DNA of 64,000 nt from an uncultured Gemmatimonadota bacterium (lineage in GTDB: Bacteria; Gemmatimonadota; Gemmatimonadetes; Gemmatimonadales; Gemmatimonadaceae), in contig CAIVZZ010000013.1 in NCBI GenBank assembly GCA_903910555.1, positions 124,001 through 188,000 of the forward strand, given 5' to 3'. The first letter of the stretch is position 1; each line of letters opens with the position of its first letter. Of this stretch, positions 7,710 through 15,662 are shown one piece after another. A program made the translations under genes and the position numbers. Below the pieces are notes generated by a model. The model worked only from the letters and a program-made list of their open reading frames with translations, had not been told where the DNA came from and ran no database searches.

Positions 7710-9044
7710 TTAGAACCCTTTCTCCGGGATCGACTCGAGCGTGCGCTTGAGGTCGCCCATGAACCGGTCGGCGTCGGCGCCGTCGACAACCTTGTGGTCG
7801 AACGAGAGGAAGAAGTACGCGCAGGTGCGGATCGCGATCGTGTCCTCGCCGTCTGCGCCCGTGATGACCTTCGGACGCTTCTCGATCGTGCCAAGTCCGA
7901 GGATCGACGTCGTGCCGACTGGAATGATCGGCGTTCCCATCAGCGAGCCGAACACGCCGGGGTTCGTGATGGTGAAGGTGGCGTCCTGCGCGTCTGCCGG
8001 CCCGAGTTTCTTCGAGCGCGCGCGGCTCGCCAAATCATTCGCGGCCTTCGCGATGCCGGAGAGTGACAGATCTTCGGCGTGCTTGATGACCGGAACAATC
8101 AGGCCGGTCGGTTCGAGCGCCACGGCGAGTCCGATGTTGTAGCGCTTGCGGAAAATCACTTCGTTTCCGTTCACTGCGGCATTCACGATCGGATGGCGCT
8201 TGAGCGTCGCGACAACCGCCTGAATGATGAACGGCAGATAGGTGAGCTTCTGCCCGGTCTGCGATTCAAATTCTGCGCGCATCGCCGTGCGAACACGCGC
8301 GACGCGGGTGAGATCGATTTCAAAGAACGTCGTGACATGCGTCGCGACTCGAATCGCCATCCCCATGTGATCGGAGGTCAGGCGGCGGAGCTTCGACATC
8401 GGCTCGACGAGATCGCCGGGCCATGCGACGGCGGTCGATGTCGCGTGTGATTCGTGTGAGGGTACGGTGACTGCGCCGTTCCCGCCGTTCGATGGAGCAG
8501 CCGCCGGAACTGCGGCGCCGCTCTCGAGGAATCCAACCAGATCGCGCTTCGTCACGCGGCCGGCGATCCCGCTCCCGGTCAGCTGCGAAATCTCCACACC
8601 ATGTTCGGCGGCGATACGGCGAACGAGCGGCGAACTCTTCGTGCGAACGCGCTCTTCAAAACTGCCCGCCGCCGCGCGGGGCGCGGCAACCATCGGGGCA
8701 GCTGCGGCTGCGGCGCGAACCGGCGCGCTCGGCGCGGCGGCAACCGGAGCCTGTGCGGGAGCCGCCGGAGCAGCAACCGGAGCGGCCGTCAGCGCGGCAC
8801 CCTTCTCTGTTTCGATGCGCGCGACGACCGTCTGCACGCTGACCGTCTTGCCTTCGCCGACAATAATTTCCGCGAGCACGCCGGCGGACGGCGACGGAAT
8901 CTCCGCGTCCACCTTGTCCGTCGATATTTCGAAGATCGGTTCGTCGCGCTTCACCTCGTCGCCGACTTTCTTCAGCCACCGCGACACGGTTCCTTCAGCG
9001 ATCGATTCCCCCATCTGGGGCATGATTACATCAACTCGAGCCAC
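7710..9044 (-). CDS. 2-oxo acid dehydrogenase E2, dihydrolipoamide acyltransferase (branched-chain or 2-oxoglutarate type)
   Basis: E2 carries the acyl group from E1 on a swinging lipoyl arm to coenzyme A. Domains in order: lipoyl domain with IMPQMGESIAEG and the lipoyl lysine in ISTDKVDAEI; an Ala/Pro-rich linker; a peripheral-subunit-binding domain (SSPLVRRIAAEHGVEISQL); a second linker; and the catalytic domain ending SFDHKVVDGADADRFM with the catalytic His and Asp. The start is placed at GTG 9044 because GGGGG lies 8 bases upstream; the longer reading from 9080 has no such site. It is split from E1beta by one small membrane protein gene. No E3 gene is in the window. Confidence 0.92.
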   Translation of the reverse strand: MARVDVIMPQMGESIAEGTVSRWLKKVGDEVKRDEPIFEISTDKVDAEIPSPSAGVLAEIIVGEGKTVSVQTVVARIETEKGAALTAAPVAAPAAPAQAPVAAAPSAPVRAAAAAAPMVAAPRAAAGSFEERVRTKSSPLVRRIAAEHGVEISQLTGSGIAGRVTKRDLVGFLESGAAVPAAAPSNGGNGAVTVPSHESHATSTAVAWPGDLVEPMSKLRRLTSDHMGMAIRVATHVTTFFEIDLTRVARVRTAMRAEFESQTGQKLTYLPFIIQAVVATLKRHPIVNAAVNGNEVIFRKRYNIGLAVALEPTGLIVPVIKHAEDLSLSGIAKAANDLASRARSKKLGPADAQDATFTITNPGVFGSLMGTPIIPVGTTSILGLGTIEKRPKVITGADGEDTIAIRTCAYFFLSFDHKVVDGADADRFMGDLKRTLESIPEKGF

Positions 9045-9089
9045 TCGCACATCCCCCAATAAGAGTCCCGTATCCCGCATCCCGCATCA

Positions 9090-9413
9090 TTAAAACTCGT
9101 CTTTTACACTGACCGGCTCTGCCGGCGCCGGCTTCCCGAGCACCCAGAGCACCAATACCGGCAGCGTGACCGCGCCAACCACCCCGCCATACAATGCCCA
9201 AATGTACCAGTTGCACGATGGAATCCCATCACAATCACGGGACTTTGTAATAAAAGCCGTGAACTTCGACAGGAGCGCAGCCACCATCGCGCCGCTCACG
9301 AGCCCCAGCCATGAAGTGAAGCACCCGATCGCGACTTTTCTTACGGTCGAGACCTTGGGCGGGCTCTCGGTCTTCGGCCCTCGGTCCCCGGTCTTCAGTC
9401 CTCGTTCTTCCAT
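9090..9413 (-). CDS. Hypothetical two-helix membrane protein
   Basis: The 107-residue protein has two predicted membrane helices (IGCFTSWLGLVSGAMVAALL and YIWALYGGVVGAVTLPVLVLWVLG) separated by a loop with two cysteines (RDCDGIPSCNW). Its first 18 codons are written in a low-complexity GAAGACCGGGGACCGAG-type repeat, so the true start may differ, but no later good start is visible. It sits between E1beta and E2 in the same orientation. Function unknown. Confidence 0.55.
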   Translation of the reverse strand: MEERGLKTGDRGPKTESPPKVSTVRKVAIGCFTSWLGLVSGAMVAALLSKFTAFITKSRDCDGIPSCNWYIWALYGGVVGAVTLPVLVLWVLGKPAPAEPVSVKDEF

Positions 9414-9422
9414 CCCTCAATT

Positions 9423-10397
9423 CTAGTAGGTCAACAGCCGCTGCGCCGCTGCCACGATATCCGCCGTCTGCGGCAGCACAAAGTCTTCCAATGAAGGGGC
9501 GTTGGGGAGCGGGACGTCGTGTGCGGTCACCCGAAGCACGGGCGCATCCAGCCACTCCCAGCACTGTTCGTTGATTCGCGCGGTGATCTCGCCGGCGATT
9601 CCGCCGGTGCGGGTATCCTCATGCACGATCACGACGCGGTTCGTCTTCTTGACGGTCGCATTGATCGCCTCGTCGTCGAGCGGCGAAAGCGTTCGGAGAT
9701 CGATCACTTCAACGGATACGTTCGCTTTGGCGAGTTCGTCCGCCGCCTCGAGCGCTCTCCAAACTGTCGCGCCATAGGTGATGATCGAGACGTCGGTGCC
9801 CGCGCGCGCGGTGCGAGCTTTGCCGATCGGCGTGAGATGATCGCCCGCCGGCATCACGCCCTTGATGCGGCGATACAAATATTTGTGCTCGAAGTAGAGC
9901 ACACAGTCGTCGTCACGGATTGCGGACTTGAGCAGCCCTTTCGCGTCTTCGGCTGTCGACGGGCAGACGATCTTGAGACCCGGCGTATGAATGAACGCCG
10001 CCTCTGGATTCTGCGAATGGAACGGGCCGCCCCGCACATACCCACCACTCGGCCCGCGCACGACCATCGGGCACGCGAGGCCCGTGCGATAGCGCGATGT
10101 CGCGACATAGTTCGTGAGCAGGTCGTAGCCGCAGGCGATGAAATCCGCGAACTGCATCTCGGCGACCGGCCGCATCCCCATGTGCGCCGCACCCGCCGCG
10201 GCACCGATAATTGCGATCTCTGAAATCGGCGTGTCGATCACGCGATTCACGCCGAAGCGAGCCTGCAAGCCCTCTGTCACCTTGAACGCGCCGCCGAACA
10301 CGCCGACATCTTCGCCGAGGCAGAAGACGTTCGGATCGCGCTCCATTTCCTCGGTGAGCGCCTCGCGAATGGCGTCGAGGTAGGTGATCTCCGTCAT
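9423..10397 (-). CDS. 2-oxo acid dehydrogenase E1 component, beta subunit
   Basis: The 324-residue subunit pairs with E1alpha to decarboxylate a 2-oxo acid with thiamine diphosphate. It has the E1beta hallmarks LGEDVGVFGGAFKVT, DTPISE with the conserved Glu that activates TPP, MQFADF, RGPSGGYVRGGPFHSQ and EHKYLYR. These are typical of branched-chain and pyruvate dehydrogenases of the heterotetrameric type. It overlaps E1alpha by 4 bases (ATGA at 10397). Branched-chain specificity is likely but not proven by these motifs. Confidence 0.93.
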   Translation of the reverse strand: MTEITYLDAIREALTEEMERDPNVFCLGEDVGVFGGAFKVTEGLQARFGVNRVIDTPISEIAIIGAAAGAAHMGMRPVAEMQFADFIACGYDLLTNYVATSRYRTGLACPMVVRGPSGGYVRGGPFHSQNPEAAFIHTPGLKIVCPSTAEDAKGLLKSAIRDDDCVLYFEHKYLYRRIKGVMPAGDHLTPIGKARTARAGTDVSIITYGATVWRALEAADELAKANVSVEVIDLRTLSPLDDEAINATVKKTNRVVIVHEDTRTGGIAGEITARINEQCWEWLDAPVLRVTAHDVPLPNAPSLEDFVLPQTADIVAAAQRLLTY

Positions 10398-11416
10398 TTG
10401 TTTCGGTACCAGTGCGCCGCGACGCGCGACGGGTTCGCGTACACATCCGAGAGCGCGTCAGCACCAGCCGGCTGAGGAGACGCGAGCGCCGCATCGGTTG
10501 CCGCGTCGACTTCCGCCAGAGCGCGCGCGTCGATCGCGTCAATTTCAGCGCGCTCGACTTTCTCGCGGTCGATCAACACGCGAACGTAGCGATCGATCGG
10601 ATCATTCTCCGTCGCCCAGCGCTCGACCTCGCCATCGGGCACGTAAGACTGATTGTCGTGCTCCGCGTGCCCGCGACGGCGATACGTCACGAGCTCGATC
10701 AGCGTCACGCCTTCACCCGACCGTGCGCGATCCACCGCCCGCTTGGTGACGTCGTACACGGCGAGCACATCGTTGCCGTCTGCGCGATCGCCCGCTACGC
10801 CATACCCGGCGGCTTTGTCGGAGAACTGCGTCGCGGCGCTCTGCTTTGCGATAGGCGTTGAATACGCGTAGCCGTTGTTCTCGACGATCACCACGAGCGG
10901 GCAGCGCTGCACCGCGGCGAAATTAATTCCTTCGTGGAAGGCGCCGGTGCTCGTCGCGCCATCGCCGAGGTAGACGAGCCCGACACGAGCCTCGCCGCGG
11001 AGTTTGAAGGAGAGCGTGACACCGGCCATCACCGCGACCATATCGCCGAGCGGCGAGATGTGGCCGATGAAACCGCGGTCGATATCGGCGAAGTGCAAAC
11101 CGAGGTCGCGACCTCGCGTGGGCGAGTCGGCGGTGGCCATGTGCTGGCGGATGACCTCGACCGGCGTCGCTCCTTTTATCAGCAGCGAGCCGAGATTTCG
11201 CGTGAGCGACGATAGAACGTCAGTCGGTTGGATCGCGAACGCGGAGCCGACCGCGTCCGCCTCCTGGCCGAGCGAGCGGAACAGCCCGCCGACGAGCTTG
11301 TTCTGCCGGTGAAGATTCACGAGCCGCTCTTCGAGCGTGCGCGTGAGCTTCATCCAGTAATACAGCTCGAGTTTTTTTGCGTGTGGGAGTTTAGCGGCGA
11401 CGCCCGTTGCCGCCAC
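10394..11416 (-). CDS. 2-oxo acid dehydrogenase E1 component, alpha subunit
   Basis: The 340-residue subunit contains the thiamine diphosphate motif from GDG (residues 151-153) to NN (180-181), with phosphorylation-loop-like YRRRGHAEHDNQSY near residue 245. The N-terminal region (YYWMKLTRTLEERLVNLHRQNK, then GLGQEA-like SLGQEADAVG) matches branched-chain and related E1alpha subunits. It starts 2 bases after the 103-residue gene and is coupled to E1beta. Confidence 0.93.
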   Translation of the reverse strand: MAATGVAAKLPHAKKLELYYWMKLTRTLEERLVNLHRQNKLVGGLFRSLGQEADAVGSAFAIQPTDVLSSLTRNLGSLLIKGATPVEVIRQHMATADSPTRGRDLGLHFADIDRGFIGHISPLGDMVAVMAGVTLSFKLRGEARVGLVYLGDGATSTGAFHEGINFAAVQRCPLVVIVENNGYAYSTPIAKQSAATQFSDKAAGYGVAGDRADGNDVLAVYDVTKRAVDRARSGEGVTLIELVTYRRRGHAEHDNQSYVPDGEVERWATENDPIDRYVRVLIDREKVERAEIDAIDARALAEVDAATDAALASPQPAGADALSDVYANPSRVAAHWYRNK

Positions 11417-11418
11417 GC

Positions 11419-11730
11419 TCAGTACGACGCGCTCAGCGCGTGCCTGGGGTCCGCCATTTTGTGCAGGCGTGTGAAATAATTCTTCACGCCGCGGTCGAGG
11501 CGACTTTCGCCCTGCGCAGAAGTCTGCGCTTCGACGAACGTGTAATGACCGCCTTCCATCTTGACGGTGAGCGTCAGCGTGACGTGATCGCCGGGTTCGC
11601 CGACTGTTCCTTCGTACGTACGCGTGCGCGCGCCGGACGCGGTCTGTTTCATGCCGATCGTCGGGAAGAACAGGTCTGCCTCGGCGATCGCGGCATCAGG
11701 AAGAACGGTCGTGCGATGGAAATGCTTCAT
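11419..11730 (-). CDS. Hypothetical protein (103 aa) upstream of E1alpha
   Basis: The chosen ATG (MKHFHRTTVLPDAA) overlaps the stop of the YtkA-like lipoprotein gene by 4 bases, the junction type seen throughout this operon. A start 48 bases upstream would fall deep inside that gene. The protein is cytoplasmic, predicted beta-strand rich (GDHVTLTLTVKMEGGHYTFVEAQTSA) with no known motif. Function unknown; the tight position suggests a role linked to its neighbours. Confidence 0.62.
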   Translation of the reverse strand: MKHFHRTTVLPDAAIAEADLFFPTIGMKQTASGARTRTYEGTVGEPGDHVTLTLTVKMEGGHYTFVEAQTSAQGESRLDRGVKNYFTRLHKMADPRHALSASY

Positions 11731-12227
11731 GGTTTCGTGCTCCCGGGTTCCTCGGCGACGTTGACGGTCTGGCGCCAATCGTTGTCGGGTTTCTGGAGGG
11801 CTTTGGTTGAGTCGCGGCGGAACTGGACATTCATGGCCCAGTCGCCTGCGGTAACGAACATCAGCTTTGCGTGATAGACGCCGACCTCGGGCCCGTACGC
11901 AAAGCCGTCATAGATCGAATGGCCATCGGCGTTGGTCGCGAAAATTCTTCCCTCGCCGTTCGCGATCGGCTCGTGGGTTTTGTTATCGCGGATGGTGATG
12001 GTGTAATGGATCTGCTCGAGCGCACGCGGCGGGACGACATCCGCGGCGATACGGAATTCGAATTCGGGCGTCCAGGCGCGCATATCGGATGCGTTTGGGC
12101 CGGGGCCGCAGCCGCACAAGCATGCTGCAGCAATCAAGAGGAGCGCCGGACGGCGGGCGGCCGACGGCGGACGGCGGCGCGCCGCTATCTGCCGTCTGCC
12201 GTCTGCCAACTGGCGTCTGTCATTCAT
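11727..12227 (-). CDS. YtkA/FixH-like lipoprotein
   Basis: This 166-residue protein has a late lipoprotein signal: a basic N-terminal extension, LLLIAAACL and a lipobox ending CGC near residue 41. The mature part is a single immunoglobulin-like domain ending in YHAKLMFVTAGDWAMNVQF, which resembles the YtkA/FixH family signature (Y-x-a-x-l-x-x-x-G-x-W). The first 26 codons lie in a GGCAGAC/GGCGGAC low-complexity repeat, so the N-terminus is uncertain. It overlaps ino1 and the next gene by 4 bases each. An envelope role is inferred. Confidence 0.62.
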   Translation of the reverse strand: MNDRRQLADGRRQIAARRRPPSAARRPALLLIAAACLCGCGPGPNASDMRAWTPEFEFRIAADVVPPRALEQIHYTITIRDNKTHEPIANGEGRIFATNADGHSIYDGFAYGPEVGVYHAKLMFVTAGDWAMNVQFRRDSTKALQKPDNDWRQTVNVAEEPGSTKP

Positions 12228-13555
12228 GCGTAGTACTCCAGTCCCAAATGGGTGATCTGCTCTTCCCCCATCAAATGCCTCAACGTGTTCTTGAGTTTGG
12301 TCTGCTGGATAAAAAGATCATGCTCCGGCTGCAGTCCCGCAGCGGCCATCGGCGATTTGTAATAGAAGCTTAACCATTCCTGAATCCCCTTCATTCCCGC
12401 GCGGTGCGCGAAGTCCGAGAAGAGGGCCAGGTCGAGCACGATCGGCGCGGCGAGGATCGAATCGCGGCAGAGGAAATTAATTTTGATCTGCATCGGATAG
12501 TTCATCCACCCGACGATATCGATGTTGTCCCACCCTTCCTTGTTGTCGCCGCGCGGCGGGTAATAGTTGATGCGCACGACGTGCGAAAAATCTTTGTAGA
12601 GGTCGGGATATTTATCGGGCTGCAAAATCGTGTGCAGCACGGAGAGCTTGGACTCTTCTTTGGTCTTGAATGACGCAGGATCGTCGAGCACCTCGCCGTC
12701 GCGATTGCCGAGGATGTTGGTCGAATACCATCCCTTCAGTCCAAGCATGCGCGCTTTGATTCCGGGCGCGATGACCGTCTTGAGCCAGGTCTGTCCGGTC
12801 TTGAAATCTTTTCCGGAAATCGGAACGCCTTTCTCGTTCGCAAGTTCGAGCAGCGCGGGGATATCGACACTGAGATTCGGAGCGCCGTTGCAGAACGGCA
12901 CGCCCTCCATCAGCGCGGCCCACGCGTAGAGCATCGACGGCGCGATCTGATCGTCGTTCTCGTCCATCGCCTTTTCGAACGCGGTGAGTGTTGCGTGCGA
13001 GGGACCAGGCTTGAGGTAGATCTCGGTCGACGCGCACCATACGACCACAAGCCGATCAAGCTTGTGCTGCGCCTTGAAATCGCGAATGTCTTTTCGCAGT
13101 GCTTCGCCAAGCTCGCGTTTATTCTTTCCTGTCTTCACGTTCGCGCCGTTGATGCGCGTGACGTAATGATTGTCGAACACGGCGGGCATCGGCTTGATCG
13201 CCTCGAGGAAGGCGGCGATGGGCGCGAGATCGCGCTCGTCCAATACGCCGGCCTTTCTCGCTGCGGTCAGCGCGTCGTCGGGAATCGGATCCCACGCGCC
13301 GAAGACGATATCGTCGAGCGACGCGAGCGGAATGAAATCCTTGATCAGTGGCGAGCGATTATCGGTGCGCTTGCCGAGGCGGATCGTCGCCATCTGCGTG
13401 AGCGATCCGATCGGCTTGCTGTGTCCGCGGCGGATGCTCTCGACTCCGGCCATGAACGTGGTCGCAACTGCACCAAGTCCCGGCGTGAGAATCCCGAGGC
13501 GGCCTGTGGCCGGACGAACTCCGCTATTGGATTTTTCCGTTTGCTTCGACGTCAT
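12224..13555 (-). CDS. ino1: Inositol-3-phosphate synthase
   Basis: The 443-residue enzyme converts glucose 6-phosphate to 1L-myo-inositol 3-phosphate with NAD. The N-terminal nucleotide-binding turn is LTPGLGAVATTF, and later blocks include VVWCASTE, FCNGAPN, SGKDFKTGQTWLKTVIAPG and STNILGNRDG. These are the conserved Ino1 core, in the length range of prokaryotic enzymes. Start ATG at 13555 overlaps the stop of the CDP-alcohol phosphatidyltransferase gene; a longer open frame upstream is out-of-frame shadow. With its neighbour it provides inositol phosphate for a phosphatidylinositol-type lipid. Confidence 0.93.
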   Translation of the reverse strand: MTSKQTEKSNSGVRPATGRLGILTPGLGAVATTFMAGVESIRRGHSKPIGSLTQMATIRLGKRTDNRSPLIKDFIPLASLDDIVFGAWDPIPDDALTAARKAGVLDERDLAPIAAFLEAIKPMPAVFDNHYVTRINGANVKTGKNKRELGEALRKDIRDFKAQHKLDRLVVVWCASTEIYLKPGPSHATLTAFEKAMDENDDQIAPSMLYAWAALMEGVPFCNGAPNLSVDIPALLELANEKGVPISGKDFKTGQTWLKTVIAPGIKARMLGLKGWYSTNILGNRDGEVLDDPASFKTKEESKLSVLHTILQPDKYPDLYKDFSHVVRINYYPPRGDNKEGWDNIDIVGWMNYPMQIKINFLCRDSILAAPIVLDLALFSDFAHRAGMKGIQEWLSFYYKSPMAAAGLQPEHDLFIQQTKLKNTLRHLMGEEQITHLGLEYYA

Positions 13556-14259
13556 GGCCGGGGGGAGGGCGCGTGCACCGGGGCGCGCGTGCCGTCCGGT
13601 GCGGCGTTCGTTGGGTGTTCTACCGAAATTTCCGGGCGTACAGGGCGCGGTGTTGTCGCCGCATAGACGAACGCGATGCGCTGCACCGCCGTGATCCACG
13701 ATGTTACCGCGAGCACCGATACGATGATGCCGAGGACGAGCCCGTTGAACGCGAGGCCGAAGAACGCCTGCGGCGCGGAGAGCAGCACGACGCGCTCGGG
13801 GCGCTGCAGCATGCCGACTTTCGCGTCGATGCCGAGCGCGTCGGCGCGGGCGCGGGTGTACGACGTGAGGAACGTGCCGATGATCGCGAGCAGACAGATG
13901 ATGACCATCTGCACGCTGTGGCGCGGCGTGTCTGTGGCGTAGAAGACGGCGAGGCCGGCGAGGATCATCCCGTCGGAAACGCGGTCGAGGGTCGAATCAT
14001 AGAAGGCGCCGAACTTCGTCTCACGGCCGGTGCGACGTGCGACGATCCCGTCGAGCACGTCGAACAGCGCGGTGAGCCCGAGGATCCAGCCTCCGATGCT
14101 GATGTGGCCGAACGCGTACGTGACGGCCGCCGCGATTGTGCACAGTGTTCCGATCGTCGTGATGACGTTCGGATTCACCCGCCGGCGGACGAGGTAGTTG
14201 GCCACGGGCTCGATCAGCCGGAGGTATCCTTTTTTGATCGAGTCCCAGAGAGATTTCAT
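13552..14259 (-). CDS. CDP-alcohol phosphatidyltransferase, probable phosphatidylinositol phosphate synthase
   Basis: The 235-residue membrane enzyme has the complete family motif D-x2-D-G-x2-A-R-x8-G-x3-D-x3-D at residues 67-92 (DVLDGIVAR ... GAFYDSTLD). About six hydrophobic helices flank it. The overlap with ino1 argues that the acceptor alcohol is inositol phosphate, as in actinobacterial PIP synthases; the motif alone would also fit PgsA or other members. The C-terminal tail is Pro-rich and disordered. It is the first gene of the long minus-strand run and is preceded by a 21-bp tandem repeat (14278-14364). Confidence 0.87.
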   Translation of the reverse strand: MKSLWDSIKKGYLRLIEPVANYLVRRRVNPNVITTIGTLCTIAAAVTYAFGHISIGGWILGLTALFDVLDGIVARRTGRETKFGAFYDSTLDRVSDGMILAGLAVFYATDTPRHSVQMVIICLLAIIGTFLTSYTRARADALGIDAKVGMLQRPERVVLLSAPQAFFGLAFNGLVLGIIVSVLAVTSWITAVQRIAFVYAATTPRPVRPEISVEHPTNAAPDGTRAPVHAPSPRP

Positions 14260-14277
14260 ACTGCGGCAAAGTTACGG

Positions 14278-14364
14278 GGGCGACGGAACAGCGGCAACGG
14301 GCGACGGAACAACGGCGACTGGCGACGGAGCAACGGCGACTGGCGACCGGCGACGGGCGACGGA
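14278..14364. repeat. Imperfect 21-bp tandem repeat of the GGCGACTGGCGAC type
   Basis: The unit AACGGCGACTGGCGACGGAGC is repeated at 14311 and 14332 with flanking degenerate copies (GGGCGACGGAAC, GGGCGACGGACC). It lies between the phospholipid gene start (14259) and the namZ stop (14373), both on the minus strand. Similar GGCGACTGGCGAC text is found in the inverted repeat at 59936-60067. Confidence 0.8.
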
Positions 14365-14372
14365 CCTGCGGT

Positions 14373-15662
14373 CTAACGATACAGCAGATAGGGTTTTATC
14401 GATTCCCTGAATGCAATCATCGCCGGCAGCTCGCGGTCGATGACCGTATCGGGATCATCGCCGCGCAGGAGTGCCTCGCGAATGCGCGCGGCGCCGAAGC
14501 GCTCGTCGAAAGTGCGAGTCTGAATTTTGAGCGAGTCGGGGGAGGTCTTGATGATTGCGGCGAGCAACGCCGCACCGAGTCGTGCCGCGCTCACCCGGTC
14601 ACGATCCGTGACAATAAACTTGACACCGGGGATCGACTGAGACGGATACTTGCCGTCGGTCGGCGCGTTTGGTGTGAATCGTTCGGCTTCGACTTTGATC
14701 CCCGGAGTGCCGCGTTCCTGCAGAAGGTCGACGACCTCGCGCGCCTTGAGCCAGGGCGCGCCAATGTGCTGAAACGCGTCTGTAGTCCCCCGCCCCACAG
14801 AGACGTTCGTCCCCTCGAACGCCACGAGCGCAGGATAAATCAGCGCGCTCATGAGCGTCGGCAGATTTGGCGACGGCCGAATCCATTTGAGTCCGGTTTC
14901 GTCGAACCAGGTCGACCGCTTCCACCCTTCCATCGGAATAACCGTCAGTTCGGCGCCGATCTTCAGCCGGTCGTTGAACATGAGTGCCATCTCGCCCATC
15001 GTCATGCCGTGTCTGAGCGGAACAGGATAGAGCGCGAACGCCTTTCCGGGTTTTCCCGGCGCGGGGTCGTCGGAGTTGGCGAGCGCGGAATCGAGCAGCG
15101 GGCCTTCTGTGCGCGTGCCGGTAATCGGGTTCGGGCGATCGAGCACAAGAATGGGGATGTGATTTCGCGCCGCCGCACGCAGTGAGTAGAGCATCACGCC
15201 GGTGAAGGTCCACGTACGCGTGCCGATGTCCGGCAAATCGACGATGAGCGTTTCTACTCCGGCCAGCAGCGAATCAGGCGGTCCAATGGACTGTGCGCCG
15301 AAGAGCGAGTGCACCACGAGTCCGCTCTTCGCGTCGACTTCGACCGCGACGTTGCTGTGGTCCTCAGTCCCACGTATCCCGTGCTCGGGCGCGAAGAGCG
15401 CGACGAGCCGGACCCCCGAGTTCACGGCGCGCGGATCATCGTGGAGGAGGTCGATATCCGACTTTCCTTTTTCGTCTTGCCCGGCCTGATTCGTGACGAG
15501 GGCGATCCGGCGATGCTGGATGGTCCCGAGTCGCTTCTCTAGCAGAACGGTGATCCCCGGCTTCACTTTCTCGATCGTGAGCCGGTCGGGTTCGGGGCCA
15601 CGCTGTGCATGGCCCAAGGATGCACACACCGCCAAGAGCGCTGCGATACGATGAAGATTCAA
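14373..15662 (-). CDS. namZ: NamZ-like exo-beta-N-acetylmuramidase (DUF1343)
   Basis: The 429-residue exported protein has a signal peptide ending GHAQ near residue 19. It carries DUF1343 blocks: ALVTNQAG, LFAPEHGIRG, VDLPDIGTRTWT, VLDRPNPITG, PLRHGMTMGEMA and SPNLPT. B. subtilis NamZ (GH171) of this family removes terminal N-acetylmuramic acid from peptidoglycan fragments. The start is TTG at 15662 with GGGAG 7 bases upstream. Its first codons overlap, head to head, the 5' end of the divergent beta-lactamase-fold gene. Neighbours (beta-lactamase-like hydrolase, sodium symporters, sugar kinase) support wall-sugar salvage. Confidence 0.88.
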   Translation of the reverse strand: MNLHRIAALLAVCASLGHAQRGPEPDRLTIEKVKPGITVLLEKRLGTIQHRRIALVTNQAGQDEKGKSDIDLLHDDPRAVNSGVRLVALFAPEHGIRGTEDHSNVAVEVDAKSGLVVHSLFGAQSIGPPDSLLAGVETLIVDLPDIGTRTWTFTGVMLYSLRAAARNHIPILVLDRPNPITGTRTEGPLLDSALANSDDPAPGKPGKAFALYPVPLRHGMTMGEMALMFNDRLKIGAELTVIPMEGWKRSTWFDETGLKWIRPSPNLPTLMSALIYPALVAFEGTNVSVGRGTTDAFQHIGAPWLKAREVVDLLQERGTPGIKVEAERFTPNAPTDGKYPSQSIPGVKFIVTDRDRVSAARLGAALLAAIIKTSPDSLKIQTRTFDERFGAARIREALLRGDDPDTVIDRELPAMIAFRESIKPYLLYR

